From assembly GCA_964423675.1 (NCBI GenBank), contig CAYRFP010000002.1, positions 1-64,000 on the forward strand: a stretch of DNA of 64,000 bases. Direction: 5' to 3'. Position 1 is the stretch's first letter. Each line of letters begins with the position of its first letter. This DNA comes from RUG563 sp964423675 (GTDB lineage: Bacteria; Bacillota; Clostridia; Christensenellales; Aristaeellaceae). The notes under the pieces are model-generated. The model made no database searches. It saw only the letters and a list, made by a program, of their open reading frames with translations, and was not told where the DNA came from. Of the stretch, positions 33,230 through 41,600 are shown in pieces. The position numbers and the translations under genes are program-made.

Positions 33230-33277
33230 CGGATTTTATCCCGGCTTCAAACGGAAATGATTCGCATTTCGTCCTAA
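33230..33277 (+). other. In-frame continuation of sigE beyond the TAG
   Basis: Fifteen sense codons followed by TAA, in the sigE frame, encode a basic amphipathic tail that matches the expected end of SigE. The stretch is listed separately because it would be translated only if the TAG is read through or is a sequence error. Confidence 0.7.
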
Positions 33278-33282
33278 TATTT

Positions 33283-33310
33283 AAGGTCTGCCGTTTCTGG
33301 CAGCCTTTTT
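33283..33310. terminator. Terminator between convergent sigE and the gerA operon
   Basis: AAGGTCTGCC (33283-33292) pairs with GGCAGCCTT (33299-33307), one bulged T, then TTTTT on plus. The minus strand reads into an A/T-rich tail, so it may serve both directions. Confidence 0.7.
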
Positions 33311-34455
33311 CAGTTTTCCCGAAGCTGCACGTCCACCGTTACCTGCACTGCAGCATTTTGATAAGCATCCCGCCAATGATATTTCTCCCAGTCGGGGATG
33401 GTGGCAAAACGCTGAACGGCAATGTTACCAAAGCCGAGGCCATCGCAGCGCAAGGTCTGTAAATGTTCAATTACAGCTTGAATGTCTTGGGAAAGAAGCT
33501 GCGAAAGAGGGGAGGGATCCACGTTTTGCCCGGGGGAAACATGGAGCTCGCAGAAAAGGCGAACGTACAGCGTGGTTTTTCCCTTTTGCAGATCAACCCG
33601 CAGTTCAGCTGGCATTCGTGCAAAAACCGGCACGGCTTCATCCGCGCCGTTTTTTATGGAAAGCGATTGCGCGCTGCCGTCCAGTAGATGAATCAATGCC
33701 ATTTCATAGCCGGTCAGCAAACCGCTGACGGAAACGCCGTTCGTGGCTGCTGCGCCGAAAAGCTCAATGGCGTTTACGCTTTTTCGCGATAATTCGCCGG
33801 CTTTTTCATCAAGAACGTTCTGGTTGTCCGTTTCCTGAGCAGAATGAAAGGTATTGATCGCGCCGTAAATCAGCAGCGGATCCCGAAACCCATAGCCCAG
33901 ATCCCGCACGGCCTCGCCCAGAGTTGTGGTGGGAACGAAACCTTTCCCTGCATAATTAATCAGCGTGGTTTCAATATATCGGCTGAGCCGGATGCCCACA
34001 TAGGGCTTTTGTTCGGCAATGAAGGGGCGCGCTTCCCCATGGCAAACCACCAGCGATGCTTGCGCCCGCATGCGCGGCAGCAGATAAACGCTTTGGAGAA
34101 GGGAGGAAAACTGAGCATCTTGGCTGGCACGTTCACCAATCACCACTTCCCGCGTCTGGCTGAAATTCAGGGAACGCGGGGTGGTGGCGTGGAGAAGGTT
34201 CACAGCGTCTGGAAAAGTTATTCCAGAGGCTTCCAATAGGAAGTAGCCTATTTGCTCATCCTCGGTGGTGCTGCCGCCGCTGTCGCTGCCAACGCCGGCA
34301 TTGCTGGGCACCTTCACCGTTAATCGGATGCTCCCATTCTCCATTTTATCCACACCTAGGATAATCACCAGCAGCTGTTCTTCCAATTGGCGGCTCATGC
34401 AGCCAGAAAGTGGGAGGCAGGAAAGCAATAGCAGAAAAGCAAGCGCACGTTTCAA
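33310..34455 (-). CDS. gerAC: Ger(x)C-family spore germination lipoprotein
   Basis: 381 residues from a TTG start at 34455 (AAAGGAGGAAACCGG in front), overlapping the gerAB stop by 4 nt. The signal peptide with lipobox LSGC (LLLLSCLPLSGCM) marks it as a lipoprotein. The mature part shows the GerAC family order: an N-terminal domain (LLVIILGVDK..., FPDAVNLLHATTPRSLNFSQTREVVIGE) and a C-terminal domain ending in WEKYHWRDAY...VTVDVQLREN. It is the C subunit of a nutrient germinant receptor in the spore inner membrane. Confidence 0.88.
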   Translation of the reverse strand: MKRALAFLLLLSCLPLSGCMSRQLEEQLLVIILGVDKMENGSIRLTVKVPSNAGVGSDSGGSTTEDEQIGYFLLEASGITFPDAVNLLHATTPRSLNFSQTREVVIGERASQDAQFSSLLQSVYLLPRMRAQASLVVCHGEARPFIAEQKPYVGIRLSRYIETTLINYAGKGFVPTTTLGEAVRDLGYGFRDPLLIYGAINTFHSAQETDNQNVLDEKAGELSRKSVNAIELFGAAATNGVSVSGLLTGYEMALIHLLDGSAQSLSIKNGADEAVPVFARMPAELRVDLQKGKTTLYVRLFCELHVSPGQNVDPSPLSQLLSQDIQAVIEHLQTLRCDGLGFGNIAVQRFATIPDWEKYHWRDAYQNAAVQVTVDVQLREN

Positions 34456-35600
34456 TCCGGTTTCCTCCTTTGGTGTAGGGCGGAGCCGATTAGTCCCAGC
34501 CCTACCGCACCGATAGCCACTGCTCCGCGCCAGGGGGCCAGGGCGATCAGCAGTTGTTCTGCATCCGTGGTGTTCAGGTCCGCCAGAGGAACCAGCAGCA
34601 GAAACAGAAGCGTAAGCAGACCGGGCGAAATCTGCCGCCTCCCCGTTGCATGGCTGATTAGCGCTGCCGCCCGGGTTACGCCGGTAGATTGCAGCATCAG
34701 CAAAAGGAACAGCACTGCGCACAGCAGCAGCGACCAGGCTGGCAGCGAGGGGCTGACATTGCTCAGCAGCATCATCCGCCAGCCTATCGTTTCTTTTCGG
34801 GCCAGCGCGTAAAACGGTAATAAGAAGGCGCTGAACAGGGCGGTGACAGTGCCCAAGCCCAGGCAGCAAAGTACCGAACGGACGCCTGGACGGGCCTCCT
34901 GACAAAGCGATTGCAGATTGCTGTCTCGCTGGGGCAGCAGCAGTGGCAGGCAGCAGGAACCCACGCAGCCGCTCATCCAAAGCGCGCCATGAGCGATGCT
35001 GGGAAGTCCCTGACCCAGCCACGGAGCTAAATGGCCCAGGCTGCCATAAGGGGCGGCGGTGGCCGCGCAAAAGCCGATCATCAAAAGCAGTACCCAGCGC
35101 ATCAGCCGCGCAAGGCGGGGCAGGCCGTATTCATCTCCGCCGCCCACGGCCAGAGCGGAAACCACCGCCACGGCCAGCGCCACCCAAAGGCTGCTCACCT
35201 GAGGAAGCACGTCGCTGAGCACGGCGCAGATAACAAAGGCAGCCAGCTGCGCATCCAGCAGAGAAACCGCCGCCAACGCCACTGAAACGATTCCGGCAAC
35301 CGGTTTGCCCAGCGCGGAAACCAGCGGCGTTTGCCCGGGCTGCCTTTTTCGGCAGATGTGAAGCGATCCCAGCACAAGCGCCAGACAGAACGGCAGGAGC
35401 GCAAGCAGGGAAAGATACCCCGCCGTGCTGGCATGGCCGTAAAGATACAAGGAAAGGCCAATGACGATCTGACCATAAAGATTCAGGCCGCTCAGAGCAT
35501 ATTGCTCCATAGCGTAGGCCTGACCGCGCTCCCGCAGCAGAGTCTGCCGATCGGAAACGGAGGTGGTCGTTTGAAAAAGTGAAGAAAAACAGCGTTTCAT
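34452..35600 (-). CDS. gerAB: GerAB-family spore germination permease-like protein
   Basis: 382 residues, about ten hydrophobic segments, APC-superfamily type. GerAB subunits bind the germinant amino acid or sugar inside the membrane. The N-terminal part has SVSDRQTLLRERG and SGLNLYGQIVIGLSLYLYG. The sequence is divergent from well-studied GerAB proteins, so the call leans on the operon: its ATG overlaps the gerAA stop by 4 nt and its stop overlaps the gerAC start by 4 nt. Confidence 0.82.
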   Translation of the reverse strand: MKRCFSSLFQTTTSVSDRQTLLRERGQAYAMEQYALSGLNLYGQIVIGLSLYLYGHASTAGYLSLLALLPFCLALVLGSLHICRKRQPGQTPLVSALGKPVAGIVSVALAAVSLLDAQLAAFVICAVLSDVLPQVSSLWVALAVAVVSALAVGGGDEYGLPRLARLMRWVLLLMIGFCAATAAPYGSLGHLAPWLGQGLPSIAHGALWMSGCVGSCCLPLLLPQRDSNLQSLCQEARPGVRSVLCCLGLGTVTALFSAFLLPFYALARKETIGWRMMLLSNVSPSLPAWSLLLCAVLFLLLMLQSTGVTRAAALISHATGRRQISPGLLTLLFLLLVPLADLNTTDAEQLLIALAPWRGAVAIGAVGLGLIGSALHQRRKPD

Positions 35601-37117
35601 TTATCCTCCTGATCCCAGGCTCGCATGCGGCCATCCGTACGCCGCAGATGGAAAGGATTGGCCATAAAGCCGCGCAGACGCTGCCGCCAGATGGGCATGC
35701 GAAGCACAGCGTCCGGGTTGGATGGCCGCTTTGGGGCAATGGGGGAGAAATAGGGGCAGCCTAGGGAGGTAAGCCCCGCCAGCCGCAGCAACAGATAAAA
35801 GCAACCCAGTACCAGCCCCAAATACCCGCCCAGGCCAGCTGCTATAACCAGGAAAAACTGGGCGATGCGCAGCGAAAGCGTCAGCGGAAAGGAGGGCACC
35901 GCATAGCTGCCAAGGCCACTGATAGCCACTACGATAATCAGTAGTGGGCTGAACATATCTGCGTCCACGGCGGCTTGCCCCAAAATCAGGCCGCTGACAA
36001 TGGACAGGCTTCCGCCCATGACCCCGGGGATCCGGGCACCGGCCTCGTTAATCAGGCTGAAAACCAGCAGCATCAGTAGCATGGACATGAATAGAGACAG
36101 CGGCACACGGGATTGAGATTCGATCACCGATGTGAGCAGCGAAAGCGCCATGCCCTCCGGATGGAAAACCGTTAGCGCCACATAAATGGCGGGCATCAGC
36201 AGTGCCAGCAGCATGCCGATCATCCGCAGCAGCCGCAGGAATGTTCCGTATTGCCAGCGAAGTGCCGTGTCATCCGGGGCATGATACAAATGCATCAGAC
36301 CAATGGGCAGGGCCAGCGCTGCCGGCGCGTTTTCCATGAGGATAACCGCCTGCCCTTCCTCCAGGAAACTAGCTGCCCGGTCGGGGCGTTCTGTGGAGCC
36401 AACCTGGGGAAGCAGCGAATATGGCTTATCTTCGATCAGCTGCTCCAGCATGCCAAGCGAACTGACGTAATCTACATCACACCCCCGGAGCCTGCGTCGA
36501 AGCTCGTCCAGCATTTCCTGCTGGGCAACGCCATCCAGATACAAGAGGCTCAGCCGGGTGGGCACCTTGCTGCCGATTTCCATTTCTTCGCTGATCAGGG
36601 CGGGCGAGCGCATCATACGCCGGATGAGCACCACGTTGTCCCGCAGCGATTCTGTGAAGCCCATATGCGGGCCCACGATGACGGTTTCGTTAATGGGTTC
36701 GCTGACGGCTCGTTTCACAAAGCCTTTCACATCCAACAAAAGCGCGCCCGGCATGGTATCACAAAGGAGCGCTGCGTCTCCGCTGAACACCCGGTTTAGC
36801 AGCTGCGAAAGCTGGGCTGTGGGCTGAATGGAAGCCGTTTGCAGGACCTGCTTGGTCAAAAAGCTGTCCAGCGGCTCGTTTTCCGGGAGCTGCTTCGCTT
36901 GCAGACAGGGGGCTAGCACGAATTTTTGCAGTTTCGTATCGTTTGCCAGCCCATCTACGTAGATCAGCGCGGCTGAATATCCCAGCAATTGAAATTCATG
37001 GATGACCACATCCTCGCTTTTTTCTGAATGTGCTCCCTGACGAACCAGCGCCAGAGATTGCCGATAATCCCCGGTCAAAACGCCCTGCATCAGCGGTTCC
37101 CATTCCTGCGAAGCCAT
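35597..37117 (-). CDS. gerAA: GerAA-family spore germination protein
   Basis: 506 residues from ATG 37117 (MASQEWEPL), preceded by AAGGAAGGGATCAC; the open frame upstream to 37699 is not part of the gene. A large hydrophilic N-terminal region (about 1-290) carries family motifs EPINETVIVGPHMGFTESL and NVVLIRRMMRSP. It is followed by four to five membrane helices (about 295-450, ESQSRVPLSLFMSMLLMLLVFSLINEAGARIPG). GerAA subunits assemble into the pentameric germinant-gated ion channel. First gene of gerAA-gerAB-gerAC. Confidence 0.93.
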   Translation of the reverse strand: MASQEWEPLMQGVLTGDYRQSLALVRQGAHSEKSEDVVIHEFQLLGYSAALIYVDGLANDTKLQKFVLAPCLQAKQLPENEPLDSFLTKQVLQTASIQPTAQLSQLLNRVFSGDAALLCDTMPGALLLDVKGFVKRAVSEPINETVIVGPHMGFTESLRDNVVLIRRMMRSPALISEEMEIGSKVPTRLSLLYLDGVAQQEMLDELRRRLRGCDVDYVSSLGMLEQLIEDKPYSLLPQVGSTERPDRAASFLEEGQAVILMENAPAALALPIGLMHLYHAPDDTALRWQYGTFLRLLRMIGMLLALLMPAIYVALTVFHPEGMALSLLTSVIESQSRVPLSLFMSMLLMLLVFSLINEAGARIPGVMGGSLSIVSGLILGQAAVDADMFSPLLIIVVAISGLGSYAVPSFPLTLSLRIAQFFLVIAAGLGGYLGLVLGCFYLLLRLAGLTSLGCPYFSPIAPKRPSNPDAVLRMPIWRQRLRGFMANPFHLRRTDGRMRAWDQEDK

Positions 37118-37149
37118 GTGATCCCTTCCTTTCCAGGCTCTTTTGTCCT

Positions 37150-37181
37150 TAGAATGCCCTGGATAGCGGAAAATTAATCCA
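37150..37181 (-). promoter_or_regulatory. Candidate forespore (SigG-type) promoter of the gerA operon
   Basis: On the minus strand CATTCTA (37150-37156) matches the SigG -10 CATNCTA. TGGATT (37176-37181) is a partial -35 with a 19-nt spacer, one or two nt long. gerA operons are SigG-dependent in Bacillus, which supports the reading. Confidence 0.4.
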
Positions 37182-37228
37182 TCCTTTGCGGTGCAGCACA
37201 GTTCAAGGACCGATGTTTTTTGGATTTT

Positions 37229-37259
37229 TTGTTTCAAAGGGGAAAAGGGGGTGTATAAT
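37229..37259 (+). promoter_or_regulatory. Possible promoter of the NrdD-tail-like gene
   Basis: TATAAT (37254-37259) is perfect. The best -35 is TTGTTT (37229-37234) at a long 19-nt spacing. Confidence 0.45.
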
Positions 37260-37294
37260 AGGGGAGAACAGGAAAAGAAATGGAGGAGATGGCC

Positions 37295-37561
37295 ATGGCT
37301 TGCAATGTGCATGTGACGGGTGGCGAATTGCCCCAGGCAGAAATCGACACTTATATTCGGCGGGCGCAGCAGAAGTTTGGCGCAACGCCTCAGGGCATTG
37401 ATATTCTGGTGGACGGCGATTACGTGGAGCTTTCCTATGATTTCGGCGATGTGCCGTTTCATCGGATTCGCAGGATTACCGGCTACTTGGTGGGCACCCT
37501 GGATCGGTTTAACAACGCCAAACGCGCAGAAGAACATGATCGGGTGAAGCACGCAGTCTAA
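37295..37561 (+). CDS. Small protein resembling the C-terminal segment of anaerobic ribonucleotide reductase
   Basis: 88 residues, start at 37295 behind GGAGGAG. The C-terminal third, FHRIRRITGYLVGTLDRFN plus NAKRAEEHDRVKH, resembles the end of class III ribonucleotide reductase NrdD, where RITGYxxxxxxWNxGKxxExxDR surrounds the glycyl-radical loop. The N-terminal part (VTGGELPQAEIDTYIRRAQQ, GIDILVDGDYVELSYDF) looks like a small alpha/beta unit. Clostridial genomes contain similar stand-alone proteins annotated as NrdD-like. Whether it binds or repairs a reductase is unknown. There is no CxxC pair of the NrdD zinc site. Confidence 0.7.
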   Translation: MACNVHVTGGELPQAEIDTYIRRAQQKFGATPQGIDILVDGDYVELSYDFGDVPFHRIRRITGYLVGTLDRFNNAKRAEEHDRVKHAV

Positions 37562-37605
37562 AAAAGGTCTGCCCAAGCATTTGATGAAAAAAAGGAAAAA
37601 CAAAG

Positions 37606-37644
37606 CGTCCTCCGAAGGGTTATTGCCCATTCGGAGGACGTTTT
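37606..37644. terminator. Strong bidirectional terminator
   Basis: A perfect 11-bp stem CGTCCTCCGAA (37606-37616) / TTCGGAGGACG (37630-37640), extended by GGG/CCC across a bulge, is followed by TTTT on plus and by a T-rich stretch on minus. It lies between the convergent NrdD-tail-like gene and the pseudogene. Confidence 0.85.
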
Positions 37645-37685
37645 GCGTTTTCCAACGCTTTGTTTTGCCTGAAAGCGCTGAATGA

Positions 37686-38394
37686 TTATTCTGCTCCATA
37701 GATTTTTATCATGCGCAGCACCAGATTGAGTGCAGATTCTGCAACGCCATTTTGCCGGAATGCAGCGATGCATTTTTCGAAAATAGCGCTGTTGGCCTGG
37801 GCTAACCGGTTTTTCTGCGCAGAAGAAAAGACAAGCAGCGCCTGTTCATCCAGCGCCTGCCCGGAAAACAGCTTTGTTCCTGCGGCATAGAGACAGGGAA
37901 CCAATCAAAATGCTTCTGTAGAACGCAGGAAATTTCGTGCGTCCTTGCAAGCAGATACTCTCGCGCTTCTTCCTCGCTGCAATCGCAGAGCAGATAGTTT
38001 TTTTCTGGATGCTTTCTGCCCATGCCTGAAATTTCGTCAGAATACAATCGTCAAACAGCGCTTGCCCTTTCGCACGTTTTTCCAGAAGGAAGCCCGTGCC
38101 GTCTGCGCTGTCCGGGTCATAGCAATATCCGAGAATGGGAACCACGGAAACACCGCAGCGCGATAAATCCAGAAGGCTTTCAATCAGCTCGTCCAGATAG
38201 GTTAATTGATCATCGCGGGTCGTTACGTTCCGAAGCTTCAGGCGCTGGGTGGACAGAACGGCATAATCGCCTATCAGATAGGCGTGACGATCAACGCCGC
38301 GCTGTGACCATTTCATGCCTTTTGCTTGCTCGATAAGCTGCCGTGCCTGCGAAAGCTCTATACTGAAGTATTTTGCAAGCATGCTTTTTTCCAA
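37686..38394 (-). pseudogene. Frameshifted kinase-like (APH/protein-kinase fold) gene
   Basis: Three overlapping minus frames add up to one protein of about 235 residues. Frame one (38394 to about 38004) encodes AYLIGDYAVLSTQRLKL and GTGFLLEKRAKGQALFDD, which resembles the hinge of aminoglycoside-phosphotransferase-like kinases. At a run of seven A (minus strand, 37998-38004) the frame must shift to read NYLLCDCSEEEAREYLLA. Near 37905-37912 it must shift again (LVPCLYAAGTKLFSGQ) to reach the end at 37686. Two independent indels argue for a decayed gene, though sequencing error is possible. The start is weak: TTG 38394 or ATG 38382. Confidence 0.7.
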
Positions 38395-38457
38395 ATGGTT
38401 CTTTCTTCAAAAATCCCATTCAATGCCTGCAAGGCGACGCTTTCCACCGGCCTGAAA

Positions 38458-38661
38458 TTAGGCTTCCTCCATGGAAACCAGTTCGAAGCCCTTGCCTTCC
38501 ACGGCCTGGCGGATGGCGGCGGGATCGGCTTCGCCTTCCACAGTGCAGATTTTCTTTTCCAAATCCACGCAGGCATTTAGCCCCAGATCATGCAGCGCGC
38601 CTTCCACCTTTCCGGCGCAGCGGATGCAATGCATTCCTTCGATGTGCAGAATTCGTTTCAT
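38458..38661 (-). CDS. Heavy-metal-associated (CopZ-like) metallochaperone
   Basis: A 67-residue HMA domain with the metal site GMHCIRC (C12, C15) and a beta-alpha-beta-beta-alpha-beta pattern of standard length. Such proteins carry Cu(I) to P-type ATPases or repressors; none is in this window. The gene follows polC after 22 nt on the same strand, preceded by CCAAGGAGGAAACAAAC, so it may be the last gene of the polC operon. Confidence 0.88.
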   Translation of the reverse strand: MKRILHIEGMHCIRCAGKVEGALHDLGLNACVDLEKKICTVEGEADPAAIRQAVEGKGFELVSMEEA

Positions 38662-38683
38662 GTTTGTTTCCTCCTTGGCTTTT

Positions 38684-41600
38684 TTATAATTGAAACAGCG
38701 TCACCTGATTGGTTTCCGCCAGTTCCTTCAGGCAGCCGTGCTCCCGCAGCAGATCCAGCACGGCGCTGGACAGCTTGGCTCGGTTTTTCAGATCTTCAAC
38801 GGAGATAAACGGCGTAGTTCTGGCCTCCACGATACCAATGGCTGCAGATTCGCCCAGGCCGCCCAGCGCCGTGAAGGGCACCCGCAGCGTGGTTTCGCCT
38901 TCCGGGATGAAACGGGAAACATCGCTCTTATACAGATCCGCCGGCAGGAAAGAAAAGCCCCGCGCCATCATTTCCAGCACCAGCTCCATGGCGGTGATGG
39001 CATCCTTATCCTTGGCGGTGGTTTGCTTTTGCGCGTCCTGGTCATACATTTCCTGCAATTTGGCGCGCAATTGATCAATGGGCAGGATCATGGTGCAGGC
39101 ATCGAAGCCGTCGCCGCGAATGGTGAAATAAGCGGCGTAATACGCCAGCGGCCGATGCACCTTATACCATGCCACCCGCAGCGCCATGGTAACATACGCG
39201 GCGGCATGGCCCTTGGGGAACATATACTGGATCTTCCGGCAGCTTTCCTCAAACCAGGCGGGAACGTTATGCTCGTGCATGGCTTCTGCCATTTCAGGCT
39301 TCAGTCCCTTGCCCTTGCGGACGAATTCCATGGTGTCAAACGCCATTTTGGCCGGCACGCCCATCTGCATCAGCTGGTTCATGATGTCTTCACGGGTGCA
39401 GAGACATTGCGACAGGGGCACAACGCCCTGATCGATCAGATCCTTGGCGTTGCCCAGCCACACGTCCGTGCCATGGGACAGGCCGGAAATACGGATCAAT
39501 TCCTGCATGGTGGAGGGATGCGTATCTTCCAGCATCTGGCGTACAAAGGATGTGCCAAATTCGGGTACGCCGAAGGTTCCCGTCTTGCAGCCGGCGATTT
39601 GATCCGGTGTGACCCCCAGCGCTTTGGGCGAGGAAAAAAGGCTCATAACTGCCTTGTCATCCAAGGGAATTTTGCGGAAATTGACCCCGGTCAATTCTTC
39701 CAGCATATGCAGCATGGTGGGGTCATCGTGGCCCAGAATATCCAGCTTAACCAGAATGTCGTGCATGGAGCCGAAATCGTAGTGGGTAGTCACGGTGGCG
39801 CTTTCGGTATCATCGGCAGGATGCTGCACGGCGGTGAACTGGCAGATGTCATACGCCTTGGGAAGCACCACCATGCCGGCGGGATGCTGGCCCGTGGTGC
39901 GTTTAACGCCAACACAGCCAGCCGCCAGCCGCTCTTTTTCCGCATCAGAAACGGTCATGTTTCTTTCTTCCAGGTATTTGAGCACATAGCCGTAGGCTGT
40001 TTTCTCAGCCAGCGTGCCAATCGTTCCGGCACGGAAAACAAATTTTTCACCGAATAGTTCTTTTACGTAGTTATGCGCTGTAGGCTGATATTCGCCGGAG
40101 AAGTTCAGGTCAATATCCGGCACCTTGTCACCCTTGAAGCCCAGGAAGGCTTCGAAAGGAATGTCGAAGCCATCTTTCACCAGCGGGTTTCCGCAATCTG
40201 GGCAGAGTTTGTCAGGCAGGTCAACGCCGATGGTGTATTGGGGCGGGATGTTGAAATCTGCCTTGCGGCAGTGCTCGCAGCGATAGTGCGGGGGCAGAGA
40301 ATTGATTTCAGTGATCCCGGTAAGGAACGCAACGAAGGAGGAACCCACACTGCCGCGGCTACCGACCACATAGCCATCCGCCAGAGATTTGGCCACCAGT
40401 TTTTGCGCAATGGAATACAGGGTGCAATAGCCATAACCCACGATAGCGTTGAGTTCTTTGTCGATGCGCTTTTGCACGATCTCGGGCAGCTCGTCTCCAT
40501 AGAGCCGATGGGCAGTGCCGTAAGTCAAATTTTTTATATCATCCTCTGCCGTTTCCCAGAAGGGGGAGAAGGTGGTTTTGCCCTCGGGGTGCGGCGGGAA
40601 CAGAGCCACCGTGCCCACGCGATCGGCAATTTTCTTGGGATTATCGATGACCACCTCGTGAGCCTTTTTGGCGCCCAGATATGCAAACTCTTGCAGCATT
40701 TCATCAGTGGTTTTCAGATACAGCGGCGGTTGATGATCCGCATCACTAAAGCCCTGGCCGGCCTGCAAAATGGCGCGGAAGACGGAATCCTCCGGATCCA
40801 GAAAGTGCACGTCGCCCGTCGCGACCACGGGCAGCCCCAGTTTTTCGCCCAAGCGCACGATGCGGCGATTAAATTCCCGCAGCGCTTCATCATCCGCCAC
40901 GCGCCCTTCCCGGGTTAGAAAGGCGTTGTTGCCAATGGGCTGGATTTCCAGATAATCATAGAACCGGGCGATCTTGCCCAGCTTTTCATCGCTGGCACCA
41001 TCCACCATGGCGCTGAACAATTCGCCGGATTCGCAGGCAGAGCCAACCACCACGCCCTTGCGGTACTTTTGCAGCACGGCCCTTGGAATGTGGGGCTTGC
41101 GGCGAAAGTATTTCAAGTGCGCATCGGAGATCATGTGGTTGATGTTAGTAATACCATCCTGGCAGGTAGCCAGAAGAACCACGTGCCAGGAATTGCCCAG
41201 GGTGTATCCACTGCCCACGTCGTTGAGATCCCGCAAGGTCTGAGCGCCTTTTTTCTGCGCGTCCTCGATCATTCGGGCCAGGCATTGGGCGGTGGCTGCG
41301 GCGTCGTTTACGGCCCGGTGCGCATCCTTGAGGGAAACGCCCAGCCGCTTGCATACCGAACCCAGCCGGTGAGATTTCAATTCTGGATACAGCTTTCGTG
41401 CCAGCGTCAGGGTGTCCAGCTGCGGCGCTTCATAGGTTTGCCCCAGGCGCTTCAATTCGCTTTCCAGTACGGCGCAGTCGAACTTGGCATTGTGGGCTGC
41501 GATGGGGCAGCCGTCTATGAATGCCATAAGCTGCGGCAGCGCCTGCTCCGCAGTGGGCGCATCGCGCAGCATCTGATCGGAAATATGCGTGATTTCCACG

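Noticed and set aside
37118..37699. N-terminal extension of GerAA up to 37699
   Set aside because: It runs opposite the NrdD-tail-like gene and through a bidirectional terminator; the MASQEWEPL start has its own ribosome-binding site and normal family length.
38690..40057. 455-codon plus-strand open frame inside polC
   Set aside because: Antisense shadow of the well-conserved PolC polymerase core; no ribosome-binding site or recognisable protein features.
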